A stretch of DNA of 17,218 nt from JAVZCJ01 sp964532175 (lineage in GTDB: Archaea > Thermoproteota > Nitrososphaeria_A > Caldarchaeales > JAVZCJ01). The stretch is taken from positions 1-17,218 of the forward strand of contig CAZHGP010000028.1 of the NCBI GenBank assembly GCA_964532175.1. The letters are read 5' to 3'. The notes under the pieces are model-generated. The model did not search any database, had not been told where the DNA came from, and saw nothing but the letters and a program-made list of their open reading frames with translations. The translations under genes were made by a program, and so were the position numbers. Below are positions 6,120-13,313 of this stretch, piece after piece. Numbering within the stretch: the stretch's first letter is position 1; every line of letters starts with the position of its first letter.

Positions 6120-7052
6120 ATGAAAAGAGATTTTCTAAGTTTAATTGATTATAGTAAAGAAGAAATAATGGAAATAATAGATTTAGCTTTAAAAATTAAA
6201 AAAGATGGTTTTCCTAAAGATTTACCTTTAAAAGATAAATATATTGTTTTATTATTTCAAAAACCTTCAACTCGTACTAGAGCTTCATTTGAAGTTGCTA
6301 TTAATAAACTTGGAGGAAAATCTTTTAGTTATGAATGGAGTCAACTTCAAACTTCTAGAGGAGAAACAATAAGTGATACAGCTAAAGTTTTATCAGCCTA
6401 TTTTGATGCTATAGTAGCTAGAGTTTATGAACATGAAATATTAATTGAATTAGCTAAATATAGTTCAATTCCTGTGATAAATGCTTTAAGCAATTTATTA
6501 CATCCATGTCAAGCTTTAGCAGATGCAATGACTATTTTAGAAACTAAAGGAAAACTTTCTGGATTAAAATTATCATACATTGGTGATGGAAACAATGTTT
6601 GTAATTCTTTATTAATAATGGCTAGTAAATTTGGAATGAATATTTCTGTAGCTTGTCCAAAAGGATATGAGCCAAATCCATTAATTTTAGAAATTGCAAA
6701 AAAAGAAGCATTAAAAACAGGATCGATGATAGAAATTTTAAGAGAACCTGAAGAAGCAATTCATGAAGCTGATATAGTTTATACAGATACTTTTATTTCA
6801 ATGGGTGAAGAAAAAGAAGCTAATAAAAAATTATCAATTTTCTTACCTAAGTATCAAGTAAATATGGAGCTTTTTAAAAAATCAAAAAAAGATTCAATAT
6901 TCATGCATTGTCTTCCAGCTCATAGAGAACAAGAAGTTACTTCAGACGTAATAGATAGCGAGAGATCTGTTGTTTTTATTCAGGCAGAGAATAGGCTTTA
7001 TACAGAAGCTGCTTTATTAATCAAGCTTTTCCATAAATTAATAAAAAAGTAA
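6120..7052 (+). CDS. argF: Ornithine carbamoyltransferase
   Basis: Catalyses carbamoyl phosphate + ornithine to citrulline + phosphate in arginine biosynthesis (or the reverse in arginine breakdown). The 310-aa length is standard. Carbamoyl-phosphate motif KPSTRTR (48-54), HPCQALAD (128-135), the domain-linker DGNNVCNSL (156-164), the ornithine-binding TDTFISMGEE (222-231; D223 and SMG) and the catalytic MHCLPAHR (262-269) are all present. The SMG loop favours ornithine over aspartate or acetylornithine as substrate. No other arginine gene is nearby, so biosynthetic versus catabolic use cannot be decided here. Confidence 0.95.
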   Translation: MKRDFLSLIDYSKEEIMEIIDLALKIKKDGFPKDLPLKDKYIVLLFQKPSTRTRASFEVAINKLGGKSFSYEWSQLQTSRGETISDTAKVLSAYFDAIVARVYEHEILIELAKYSSIPVINALSNLLHPCQALADAMTILETKGKLSGLKLSYIGDGNNVCNSLLIMASKFGMNISVACPKGYEPNPLILEIAKKEALKTGSMIEILREPEEAIHEADIVYTDTFISMGEEKEANKKLSIFLPKYQVNMELFKKSKKDSIFMHCLPAHREQEVTSDVIDSERSVVFIQAENRLYTEAALLIKLFHKLIKK

Positions 7053-7062
7053 AATTAATATA

Positions 7063-7086
7063 GTATTTTATTTTTCTTTAAAATAC
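7063..7086 (+). terminator. Small inverted repeat between argF and the aldolase gene
   Basis: gtatttta (7063-7070) and taaaatac (7079-7086) are exact inverted copies with a T-rich 8-nt loop. It could terminate argF or be an operator, as it ends 4 nt before the next ATG and contains the likely box A of that gene. The stem is short and AT-rich, so weak. Confidence 0.3.
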
Positions 7087-7090
7087 GAAT

Positions 7091-7774
7091 ATGAAGTTGT
7101 TTAAAAAAGAATTGGATAGAATTAAAGAAAAAGGATTGATACCTGTAGTAGTTATTGAAGATCCAGAAAAAGCCATTCCTCTTGGTAAAGCTTTCCTTGA
7201 TGCTGGTTTAGATATAATTGAAATTACTATGCGTACAGAAAAAGCGATGGAAGCTATAAAAATTTTAAAAAAGAATCTTCCAGAAATGCTAATTGGAGCA
7301 GGTACAGTTTTTTCATTAAAAATAGCAAAAGAAGCATTAAAAAATGGTGCAAGATTTATAGTTTCTCCTCATTTAGATGAGAAAATAGTTTCATATTGTG
7401 TTAAAAATAATATTATTGTATGTCCAGGTGTTTATACACCAACAGAAGTTAATAATGCTATACAAATAGCAATTAAAGCTAAAGGAAGTAAAATTATAGA
7501 TATGGAAGATTTACCACTTTTATTGAAAATTTTCCCAGCTTCTTCAGGTGGGCCAGAGCATATTAAAGCTTTAAAAGCTGTATTTCCAAAAGCTAGATTT
7601 ATTCCATTAGGAGGAGTTAATACAGGAAATTTAGCAGAATATATTAAAGCTGGATCATGGGCAGTAGGTGGAACTTGGGTTTGCAAGAAAGAGTTAATAG
7701 ATAAAGGAGAAATGATGAAAATAACTGAATTAACAAAAGAGGCTCTTAGAATTATAAATGAAGCTAGAAAATAA
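7091..7774 (+). CDS. eda: Bacterial-type KDPG/KHG aldolase (Eda family)
   Basis: Class I aldolase that cleaves 2-keto-3-deoxy-6-phosphogluconate to pyruvate and glyceraldehyde 3-phosphate, or a related 2-keto-acid substrate. Family motifs in order: GLIPVV (15-20), IIEITMRT with probable catalytic E44 and phosphate-side R48, IGAGTV (68-73), SPHLD (92-96), PGVYTPTEV (112-120), Schiff-base lysine K146 in LLKIFPASSGG, and PLGGVNTGNLAEYI (172-185). A roughly 12-residue insertion before K146 distinguishes it from E. coli Eda. Archaea more often use the DHDPS-type KdgA, so a bacterial origin is possible. No Shine-Dalgarno is evident; leaderless expression is likely. Substrate phosphate-dependence cannot be told from sequence. 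Confidence 0.85.
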   Translation: MKLFKKELDRIKEKGLIPVVVIEDPEKAIPLGKAFLDAGLDIIEITMRTEKAMEAIKILKKNLPEMLIGAGTVFSLKIAKEALKNGARFIVSPHLDEKIVSYCVKNNIIVCPGVYTPTEVNNAIQIAIKAKGSKIIDMEDLPLLLKIFPASSGGPEHIKALKAVFPKARFIPLGGVNTGNLAEYIKAGSWAVGGTWVCKKELIDKGEMMKITELTKEALRIINEARK

Positions 7775-7801
7775 GCAATATTCCTTCTTAAAAAATAATT
7801 A

Positions 7802-7811
7802 TATATTTATA
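7802..7811 (+). promoter_or_regulatory. Probable box A for the cyclase-family gene
   Basis: tatatttata lies about 37 nt upstream of ATG 7844; a GTGAT element (7835-7839) sits 4 nt before the ATG. The spacing fits a short leader. Confidence 0.45.
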
Positions 7812-7843
7812 CTATACAAATTCATAATAAATTTTGTGATTTT

Positions 7844-8554
7844 ATGGATAAACGTTATAAGATTATTGATTTAAGTCATGAATTGTTTCCCGATATGCCT
7901 TCATATCCAGGTTTACCATCTTTCAAAATTGAAAACTTAAAGAATTCGATTAGAAATGGTAGTACTATTAATTTGATTACAAGTATGCATACACATTTAG
8001 GAACTCATATTGATTTTCCTCTTCATATAATACCAAATTCTAAATCATTAGATGATTATACTTTAGAAGATTTATCTGGAGATGGAATTGTGATAGATTT
8101 AACTTATAAAAATGAAGCAGAAGAAATCACAAGGGAAGATTTAGAGAAATATAATGATTATATTAATGATAAGGATATATTATTTATATTTACAGGATGG
8201 TCTAAGAAAAGAAACAATACTCCAGAATATATATTTAGATGGCCATATATAGGAGAAAGCGCAGTTAATTATTTAATAAAGAAAAATATTAAAATAATTG
8301 GAATAGATACGCTTAGTATTGGAGGTTATAGCAAAAAAGTTGATGATAAATATCCATTGCCTAAAATTCCATCACGTAAAATACATGAAATGCTATTTAA
8401 TGCCGGTATTCTTATAGTAGAAGAAGTTGCAAATTTAGATAAAGTTTTAATCGATAAAAAATTTGTTAGAGGATTCTTTATTATAGCTCCTCTTAAAATT
8501 AAAGGGATTGAGGCTTCTCCTTGTAAAGTTATTTTTATTGCTCTAGATTCTTAA
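7844..8554 (+). CDS. Cyclase-family metal-dependent hydrolase (kynurenine-formamidase-like)
   Basis: Member of the cyclase family (PF04199), which includes kynurenine formamidase, isatin hydrolase and many proteins of unknown substrate. The 236 aa carry the metal-binding signature HTHLGTHIDFPLH (residues 49-61), the N-terminal IDLSHELFPDMPSYPG, the mid-protein GIDTLSIGG and the C-terminal VEEVANLD. These are sufficient for the family but not for a substrate. No tryptophan-catabolism gene is nearby. The 3' end overlaps the convergent oxidoreductase gene by 20 bp. Confidence 0.85.
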   Translation: MDKRYKIIDLSHELFPDMPSYPGLPSFKIENLKNSIRNGSTINLITSMHTHLGTHIDFPLHIIPNSKSLDDYTLEDLSGDGIVIDLTYKNEAEEITREDLEKYNDYINDKDILFIFTGWSKKRNNTPEYIFRWPYIGESAVNYLIKKNIKIIGIDTLSIGGYSKKVDDKYPLPKIPSRKIHEMLFNAGILIVEEVANLDKVLIDKKFVRGFFIIAPLKIKGIEASPCKVIFIALDS

Positions 8555-9691
8555 AATAAGGAAGTACTTTCTTTCCAAAAAATTCAATAAATTTATTTTG
8601 ATCAGGACTTGTGCTTAAAAATTCTATTTCTGATACTCCATGTTTTAAATAAAACTCTATTTTTCTTATAGCTTCTTCTTCTGAAGTTACAATAAATCGT
8701 CTTTTAATTATATCTTCTCTTTTTATTATTTTAGCTTTTTCTTCTATTTCTCTAGGGTCGTATACTTCAGCATCAAATATTCCAGGTACCATAGTAGCAT
8801 TCCAAAATTTACAACTTTCAACTGCTTTATCAAAATCTTCATCATAAGATGTTATTATATGAACAATTTTCTTAATTTCTTCAGGATTCCTACAAGCATT
8901 TTTAGCACCTTTATTTAAAGCAGGTAAAATTTCCGATTCAAATTTTTCTTCAAAAACACGTCCACTTGTTAATAAACCATTAGCATATTTGCCTGCAACA
9001 TATGCAGTAGATGGTCCATTAGCTGCTACATATAATGGAATATTAGTTTTAGGTTTAGTATATAAATTTGCTTTTCTTAAGCGATAATATTTTCCTTCAA
9101 AATCCACAAAATCTTCTTTCCATAATTTCTTAATTATAATTATAGCTTCTTCAAGTCTAGCTAATCTTTCTTTATATTTAGGCCATTTTAATCCNNNNNN
9201 NNNNNNNNNNNNNNNNNNNNNNNNNNNNNNNNNNNNNNNNNNNNNNNNNNNNNNNNNNNNNNNNNNNNNNNNNNNNNNNNNNNNNNNNNNNNNNTTATAG
9301 CTTCTTCAAGTCTAGCTAATCTTTCTTTATATTTAGGCCATTTTAATCCTAATGGAGATTCATTCATAGATTCTCCTGTAGCTAAGCATAAGAATATTCG
9401 ACCCGGATATAAGAAATCTAAAGTTGCAAATGCTTGAGCTACTATTCCAGGATGATATCTTAAAAGTGGAGGTGTAACTGAGCCAATAGATACTCTCTTA
9501 GTTCTTTCAGCAACAGAAGCTAGCCATACCCAAGCAAAACCTGAATTTGCATTAGTATGAGCCCATGGATGAAAATGATCGCTACTCCATATAGTATCGA
9601 AGCCGTATTTTTCAGCTTTAATAGCAAAATTTAATAATTCATTTGGATTATATTGTTCATGTGCAGCATAAAAACCAAACTTACAAATCAT
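8535..9691 (-). CDS. F420-dependent glucose-6-phosphate-dehydrogenase-like oxidoreductase (LLM family), interrupted only by an assembly gap
   Basis: Luciferase-like TIM-barrel enzyme using coenzyme F420. Removing the gap and one duplicate 55-mer (155 bp) gives one frame of 333 aa, the normal family length; the apparent two half-genes are an artefact. The N-terminal half has SDHFHPWAHTN (37-47), FAWVWLASVAERTKRVSIG, RYHPGIVAQAFATLDFLYPG and ATGESMNE (104-111). The join reads RLEEAIIIIKKLWKEDFV, and the C-terminal half has VAANGPSTAYVAGKYANG. Compared from memory with mycobacterial FGD1, the catalytic-type His (H39), Trp (W43) and Glu (E107) are kept, but one phosphate-binding lysine appears as Arg and another seems absent, so the substrate may not be glucose 6-phosphate. 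GTGA precedes the ATG; a box A lies 26 nt upstream. Confidence 0.85.
9140..9194 (+). repeat. Left copy of an exact 55-bp duplication flanking gap 2
   Basis: Identical to 9295-9349 and abutting the N run. Same length and arrangement as at gap 1, pointing to a systematic assembler overlap. Confidence 0.95.
9195..9294. other. Assembly gap 2 (100 N)
   Basis: Exactly 100 N inside the F420 oxidoreductase gene, between identical 55-mers. Collapsing gap and duplicate restores a full-length protein, so no sequence need be missing. Confidence 0.97.
9295..9349 (+). repeat. Right copy of the 55-bp duplication flanking gap 2
   Basis: Identical to 9140-9194; redundant if the gap is closed. Confidence 0.95.
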
Positions 9692-9710
9692 TATATTTCA
9701 CTTATTTCAT

Positions 9711-9724
9711 ATTTTAAATTAAAA
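9711..9724 (-). promoter_or_regulatory. Probable box A for the F420 oxidoreductase gene
   Basis: On the minus strand this reads ttttaatttaaaat, centred about 26 nt upstream of the start at 9691. Confidence 0.4.
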
Positions 9725-9742
9725 GTATTTCAAAACTTTTAT

Positions 9743-9953
9743 TTAAGGGTTATGAATTGTATCTCTTTAATAGACATATGTAGCTTTTGAAAATTCATAG
9801 CTTAGAAGCTCCTTTCAAGTTCATTGAAACTCTTCATTAGCTTCTTCTTTATCAGAGTGAATTATTCCAAGTTCTTTAAAGAACTTATGAAGATTTAAAG
9901 AAAGACAGTTTATTTGAATTTATTTGTGTCATTTCTAGTTTGCGCTTTTCCAT
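9743..9953 (-). pseudogene. Possible decayed coding remnant
   Basis: The 9692-10178 interval has no intact gene. On the minus strand, ATG 9953 opens MEKRKLEMTQINSNKLSFF, stopping at 9885. An overlapping second frame continues as NLHKFFKELGIIHSDKEEAN to a TGA at 9821-9823, then after further stops KELLSYEFSKATYVY. These strings look protein-like and sit end to end, as in a gene broken by a frameshift and nonsense changes. The family is not recognised and short AT-rich frames can mislead, so this is tentative. Confidence 0.25.
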
Positions 9954-10084
9954 ATTATTTTCGTTTATTAAATCTATTTATTTTAAAAATCTGGCTAAAG
10001 CTAAACTCTAGCATTAATGTTCTCTTATAGAATATCTGAAAGAATAATATAAAAAAGAAATAAAATTATTTAACTAATAGAAAA

Positions 10085-10158
10085 TTTTGCTAATCTTTTT
10101 TTATTTATTAAAATGATTTTTTGAAAGCTTTATTAATTCCCTTTTTTTATTAGCAAAA
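10085..10158 (+). promoter_or_regulatory. 10-bp inverted repeat in the secE operon leader
   Basis: ttttgctaat (10085-10094) and attagcaaaa (10149-10158) are exact inverted copies about 54 nt apart; the second ends 20 nt before the secE ATG, just ahead of its AGGAG. In an mRNA leader this would form a long-range stem near the ribosome-binding site, making it a candidate control element for the operon. No known motif was recognised. Confidence 0.35.
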
Positions 10159-10178
10159 GTATATTTAGGAGAATAGGC

Positions 10179-10349
10179 ATGGGTCTTAAAGAATTTATTA
10201 ATTCAACAATAGCAACTTTAAAACTTGCTACAAAACCTACTAAAGAAGAATTTATGAAATCTTTAAAAATAACTCTATTAGGAATTGTTATTATTGGATT
10301 AATAACTTTTGTTTTAAGATTTATAGCTCTTGCTTTACAATCTTTTTAA
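10179..10349 (+). CDS. secE: Preprotein translocase subunit SecE (Sec61-gamma)
   Basis: Small essential clamp subunit of the SecYE-beta translocon. The 56-aa protein has an amphipathic cytoplasmic helix (about 3-28, KEFINSTIATLKLATKPTKE) followed by a single tail-anchor membrane helix (about 31-53, ITLLGIVIIGLITFVLRFIA). AGGAG lies 7 nt before ATG 10179. It is 15 nt upstream of spt5, the usual archaeal pairing, and opens the secE-spt5-rpl11-rpl1-rpl10-rpl12 block. Confidence 0.9.
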   Translation: MGLKEFINSTIATLKLATKPTKEEFMKSLKITLLGIVIIGLITFVLRFIALALQSF

Positions 10350-10364
10350 AAAAGTGAATAAAAA

Positions 10365-10826
10365 ATGAGTATAAGTAAAAAAATATTTGTTGTAAAAACA
10401 ACAGCTGGACAAGAAAAAAATGTAGCAAAAATTCTTGCTAAAAGAATTGAAGCTTTAAATCCACAAATTTATTCAATAGCAGTTCTTCCAAATATTAAAG
10501 GTTATATTTTTATTGAAGCTGAAAATAAAGAAGAATTATCTAGAATTTCTTATGGTGTAAGACATTTAAGAGGAAGGCTTCCAGCACCTGTTTCTATAGA
10601 TGAAGTTACTCCACATTTAGAAAAACCTACAATAGATATAATTTCTATAGGAGATACAGTTGAAATAATGGCTGGTCCACTTAAAGGTTTAAGTGGAAAA
10701 GTAACTAGAGTAGATAAACCAAAGAAGGAAGTTATGATAGAAGTTTCAGAATCAGCTTTTGTATTACCTATTTCAATACCAATAGATTATGTTAAAATAG
10801 TTTCAAAGAAAGTTGAGAAAGCATGA
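10365..10826 (+). CDS. spt5: Transcription elongation factor Spt5 (NusG homologue)
   Basis: Processivity factor that closes the RNA polymerase cleft (with Spt4) and can bridge to the ribosome. The 153 aa comprise the NGN domain (about 5-88: KIFVVKTTAGQEKNVAKIL, NIKGYIFIEAENKEEL, VRHLRGRLP) and a KOW domain (about 95-147: IGDTVEIMAGPLKGLSGKV). GTGA sits 7 nt before the ATG. The stop overlaps the rpl11 ATG (ATGA), indicating translational coupling. Confidence 0.94.
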   Translation: MSISKKIFVVKTTAGQEKNVAKILAKRIEALNPQIYSIAVLPNIKGYIFIEAENKEELSRISYGVRHLRGRLPAPVSIDEVTPHLEKPTIDIISIGDTVEIMAGPLKGLSGKVTRVDKPKKEVMIEVSESAFVLPISIPIDYVKIVSKKVEKA

Positions 10827-11302
10827 AAAAAGTAAATAAATTTATTATTGAAGGAGGAAAAGCAAATGCAGGCCCACCTATAGGTCCTGCATTAGGACCT
10901 TTAGGAGTAAATGTTTTAGCAATAGTTGAAAAAATAAATGAATTAACATCTAGATTTATGGGTATGAGAGTTCCTGTTGAAGTAATTGTTGATACAGATA
11001 CAAAAGATTTTGAAGTAAATATAGGTATTCCAAGCACAGCTGCTTTAATAATGCAAGAAATTAAAAAAGAAAAAGGAGCTGCGATGCCTGGAAAAGAAAA
11101 TTTAGGAGATATTTCATTTCAAAAAATAATTGAAATAGCTAAAATTAAAATGAAACAATTGCGAGCAAAAACATTAAAATCTGCTGTAAAACAAATTGTA
11201 GGAACATGTGTTAGTATGGGAGTTACTATTGATAAAAAGAATCCAAAAGAAGTTATTAAAGCTATTGAAAGAGGAGAATATAATAAATATTTAGAAGAGT
11301 GA
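10823..11302 (+). CDS. rpl11: Large ribosomal subunit protein uL11
   Basis: Forms the GTPase-associated centre with 23S rRNA at the stalk base. The 159 aa show the hallmark GGKANAGPPIGPALGPLGVN (residues 11-30), the linker and the C-terminal rRNA-binding domain with LRAKTLKSAVKQIVGTCVSM. The ATG overlaps the spt5 stop by 4 nt. Confidence 0.96.
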   Translation: MKKVNKFIIEGGKANAGPPIGPALGPLGVNVLAIVEKINELTSRFMGMRVPVEVIVDTDTKDFEVNIGIPSTAALIMQEIKKEKGAAMPGKENLGDISFQKIIEIAKIKMKQLRAKTLKSAVKQIVGTCVSMGVTIDKKNPKEVIKAIERGEYNKYLEE

Positions 11303-11308
11303 TAAAGA

Positions 11309-11974
11309 ATGAGTATTCTTAATTTAAATTTGGAAGAAGCAATTGCAAATGCAAGAAAAAATAGTACAAAAAGGAATTTTAAACAATCTTTTGAATTAAT
11401 TATTAATTTAAAAGATTTAGATCTTGAAAAACCGGAATCTAGAATATATGAAATTGTTGAATTACCAAATGGTTTATCTAATAAAAAGAGGAAAATCTGC
11501 GTTATAGCTTCAGGAGATTTAGCTTTAAAAGCAAGTAAAACTAATGGTATTGATAAAGTTTTTCAAAAAAGTGATATAGAAGCAATAATAGGTAATAAAA
11601 AAATGGCTAGAAAAATTGCAGAAAGTTATGATTTCTTTTTAGTCGAATCTTCTTTAATTGGAATAGTAGCAAAAGCTTTAGGTGCTGCTTTAGGTGGAAG
11701 AGGTAAAAGGCCTATACCTATTTCTGCTAATCAAGATTTAGAAGAATTGGTTTCAAAATATTCTAAAAGTGTTATTTTGAATACTAGGAAAAATCCTGAA
11801 ATAAAATGTATAATAGGTACAGAAGATATGAGTGATAAAGAAATAAAAGAAAATGCTGAAGCAATTATAAAACATTTAATAAGCAAGCTTGAAAAAGAAA
11901 TGAGAAATATTAAATCAATATATATTAAATTAACAATGGGTAAGCCTGTTAAATTAAATCTAGGTGCTAGATAA
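11309..11974 (+). CDS. rpl1: Large ribosomal subunit protein uL1
   Basis: L1-stalk protein controlling E-site tRNA release. The 221 aa contain RNFKQSFELIINLKDLDLEK, the central GRGKRPIPI and the diagnostic C-terminal IKLTMGKPVKLN. GTGAT spanning the rpl11 stop serves as ribosome-binding site, 5 nt before the ATG. In Methanococcus and relatives L1 represses its own operon by binding mRNA; whether that happens here is not visible. Confidence 0.95.
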   Translation: MSILNLNLEEAIANARKNSTKRNFKQSFELIINLKDLDLEKPESRIYEIVELPNGLSNKKRKICVIASGDLALKASKTNGIDKVFQKSDIEAIIGNKKMARKIAESYDFFLVESSLIGIVAKALGAALGGRGKRPIPISANQDLEELVSKYSKSVILNTRKNPEIKCIIGTEDMSDKEIKENAEAIIKHLISKLEKEMRNIKSIYIKLTMGKPVKLNLGAR

Positions 11975-12829
11975 ATGTCATTAATACAAAAATCTAAAAA
12001 AATTAAAAAAAGTGAATTATTTGAAAAATTAGATAAATTAATTAAAAAATATAAAGTAATAGCTATTTTTGATTTATTTAAAGTTAGAGCTAATATAATT
12101 CATCAATTAAGAAGTAAAATTAGAGGAGAAGCTGAAATAATTGTAGTTAAAAAAGCTATTCTTGAAAAAGTTTTAGAAAAAAATAATAAAAAAATTCTTA
12201 TAGAATATTTATCAAATATAAAACAACCAATAGGAGTAATATTTACAAATATGAATGCTTTTAAACTTTCATTAATACTTGAAAAAAGTAAAGTTTTAAT
12301 GCATGCTAAAGGTGGAGAAAAAGCTGATATTGATGTAATCGTTCCAGAATGTAATACAGGCCTTCAACCAGGTCCAGTATTAAGCGATTTTGGAAAAATG
12401 AAAATACCTACAAGAATAGAAGGAGGAAATATATGGATTGCAAAAGATACATTAGTAGCTAGAAAAGGAGAAGAAATATCTCCAATGCTTGCAAGTTTAT
12501 TAGTTAAATTAGATATTAAATGTGTTCTTAGAGGAATAGATTTAATTCTTGCTTATGAAGATGGATTAATTATTGAAGGAGAAAAATTAAAAATAAAATT
12601 GGAAGATTATAAAGCAAGTATTTCAAAAGCATTTGAAAATGCTCTTAAATTAAGTATAGAAGCTCAATATATAACTAAAGAAAATGCTCCTTATTTAATT
12701 AGAAAAGCAATATTGCAAGCAAAGAATTTAGGAATTTATATAGGGTATCCATCAAAGGATCTAATAAAAGAAATAATAATTAAAGCATATTTGAATGCAG
12801 AAAAAATAAAAGAAATTTCTAAAATATGA
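11975..12829 (+). CDS. rpl10: Large ribosomal subunit protein uL10 / acidic stalk protein P0, without acidic tail
   Basis: P0 anchors the P1 dimers of the ribosomal stalk to L11 and 23S rRNA. The 284 aa show the rRNA-binding domain with KKYKVIAIFDLFKVRANIIH and RGEAEIIVVKKAI, then GLQPGPVLSDFGKMKIPTRI (about 129-148), and C-terminal helices for P1 binding. The Glu/Lys-rich tail ending in a LFG-type motif, found in many archaeal P0 proteins, is missing: the protein ends EKIKEISKI, with no continuation in other frames. The ATG directly abuts the rpl1 TAA; GGTG lies 8 nt upstream. Confidence 0.94.
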   Translation: MSLIQKSKKIKKSELFEKLDKLIKKYKVIAIFDLFKVRANIIHQLRSKIRGEAEIIVVKKAILEKVLEKNNKKILIEYLSNIKQPIGVIFTNMNAFKLSLILEKSKVLMHAKGGEKADIDVIVPECNTGLQPGPVLSDFGKMKIPTRIEGGNIWIAKDTLVARKGEEISPMLASLLVKLDIKCVLRGIDLILAYEDGLIIEGEKLKIKLEDYKASISKAFENALKLSIEAQYITKENAPYLIRKAILQAKNLGIYIGYPSKDLIKEIIIKAYLNAEKIKEISKI

Positions 12830-12848
12830 AAAAGCTTTATGAATAACC

Positions 12849-12858
12849 TTATATTTTT
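12849..12858 (+). promoter_or_regulatory. Possible separate promoter for rpl12/P1
   Basis: ttatattttt lies in the 62-nt gap after rpl10, about 26 nt before the start of a short leader carrying GGGGG (12876-12880). A dedicated promoter would suit P1, needed in several copies per ribosome. Inferred. Confidence 0.3.
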
Positions 12859-12891
12859 AATTCAAGTATAATAAAGGGGGAATAAAAAAAG

Positions 12892-13203
12892 ATGATTTAT
12901 ATTTATGCAGCTTTATTATTACATGGTGCTGGAAAATCAATTACAGAAGAAAATATAAGAAATGTTATAAAAGCAGCTGGAATAGAACCTGAAGAAACTC
13001 AAATAAAAGCATTAGTAGCAGCATTATCAGAAGTAAATATTGATGAAGTTTTAAAAACTGCTTCTTTAACACCTATTGTTACTCAACCTATTGCTACTCC
13101 TCAAGCTGCACCAGAACCTAAAAAGGAAGAAAAGAAGAAAGAAGAAGTTGAAGAAAAGAAAGAAGAAGAAGCATTAGCTGGTTTAAGTGCATTATTTGGT
13201 TAA
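12892..13203 (+). CDS. rpl12: Large ribosomal subunit protein P1 (archaeal L12)
   Basis: Dimerising acidic stalk protein that recruits translational GTPases. The 103 aa begin MIYIYAALLLHGAGKSITEENI (dimerisation helices, residues 1-60), followed by an Ala/Pro hinge and a Glu/Lys-rich tail ending EEALAGLSALFG, the conserved GTPase-contact motif. GGGGG at 12876-12880 is an unusually strong ribosome-binding site, matching high expression. Because P0 here lacks this tail, P1 supplies all copies of the motif in the stalk. Confidence 0.95.
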   Translation: MIYIYAALLLHGAGKSITEENIRNVIKAAGIEPEETQIKALVAALSEVNIDEVLKTASLTPIVTQPIATPQAAPEPKKEEKKKEEVEEKKEEEALAGLSALFG

Positions 13204-13313
13204 AAAAAGAAAAAAATAATCAATATAAAATTATAGAAAATTTATTTAAAGATATATTTATTATTCTTTAATAATTAAAAAGAGGAGAAATATCCTTAGT
13301 AGAGGCTATAAAT

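Noticed and set aside
7432..7686. 84-aa minus-strand frame within eda
   Set aside because: Shadow of the aldolase coding sequence with no start signal or recognisable motif.
9692..10178. tRNA, C/D box RNA or CRISPR in the gene-free stretch
   Set aside because: No cloverleaf, no paired C/D boxes at suitable spacing and no regularly spaced repeats were found by eye.
10792..11037. 81-aa minus-strand frame over spt5/rpl11
   Set aside because: Antisense to the most conserved part of L11.
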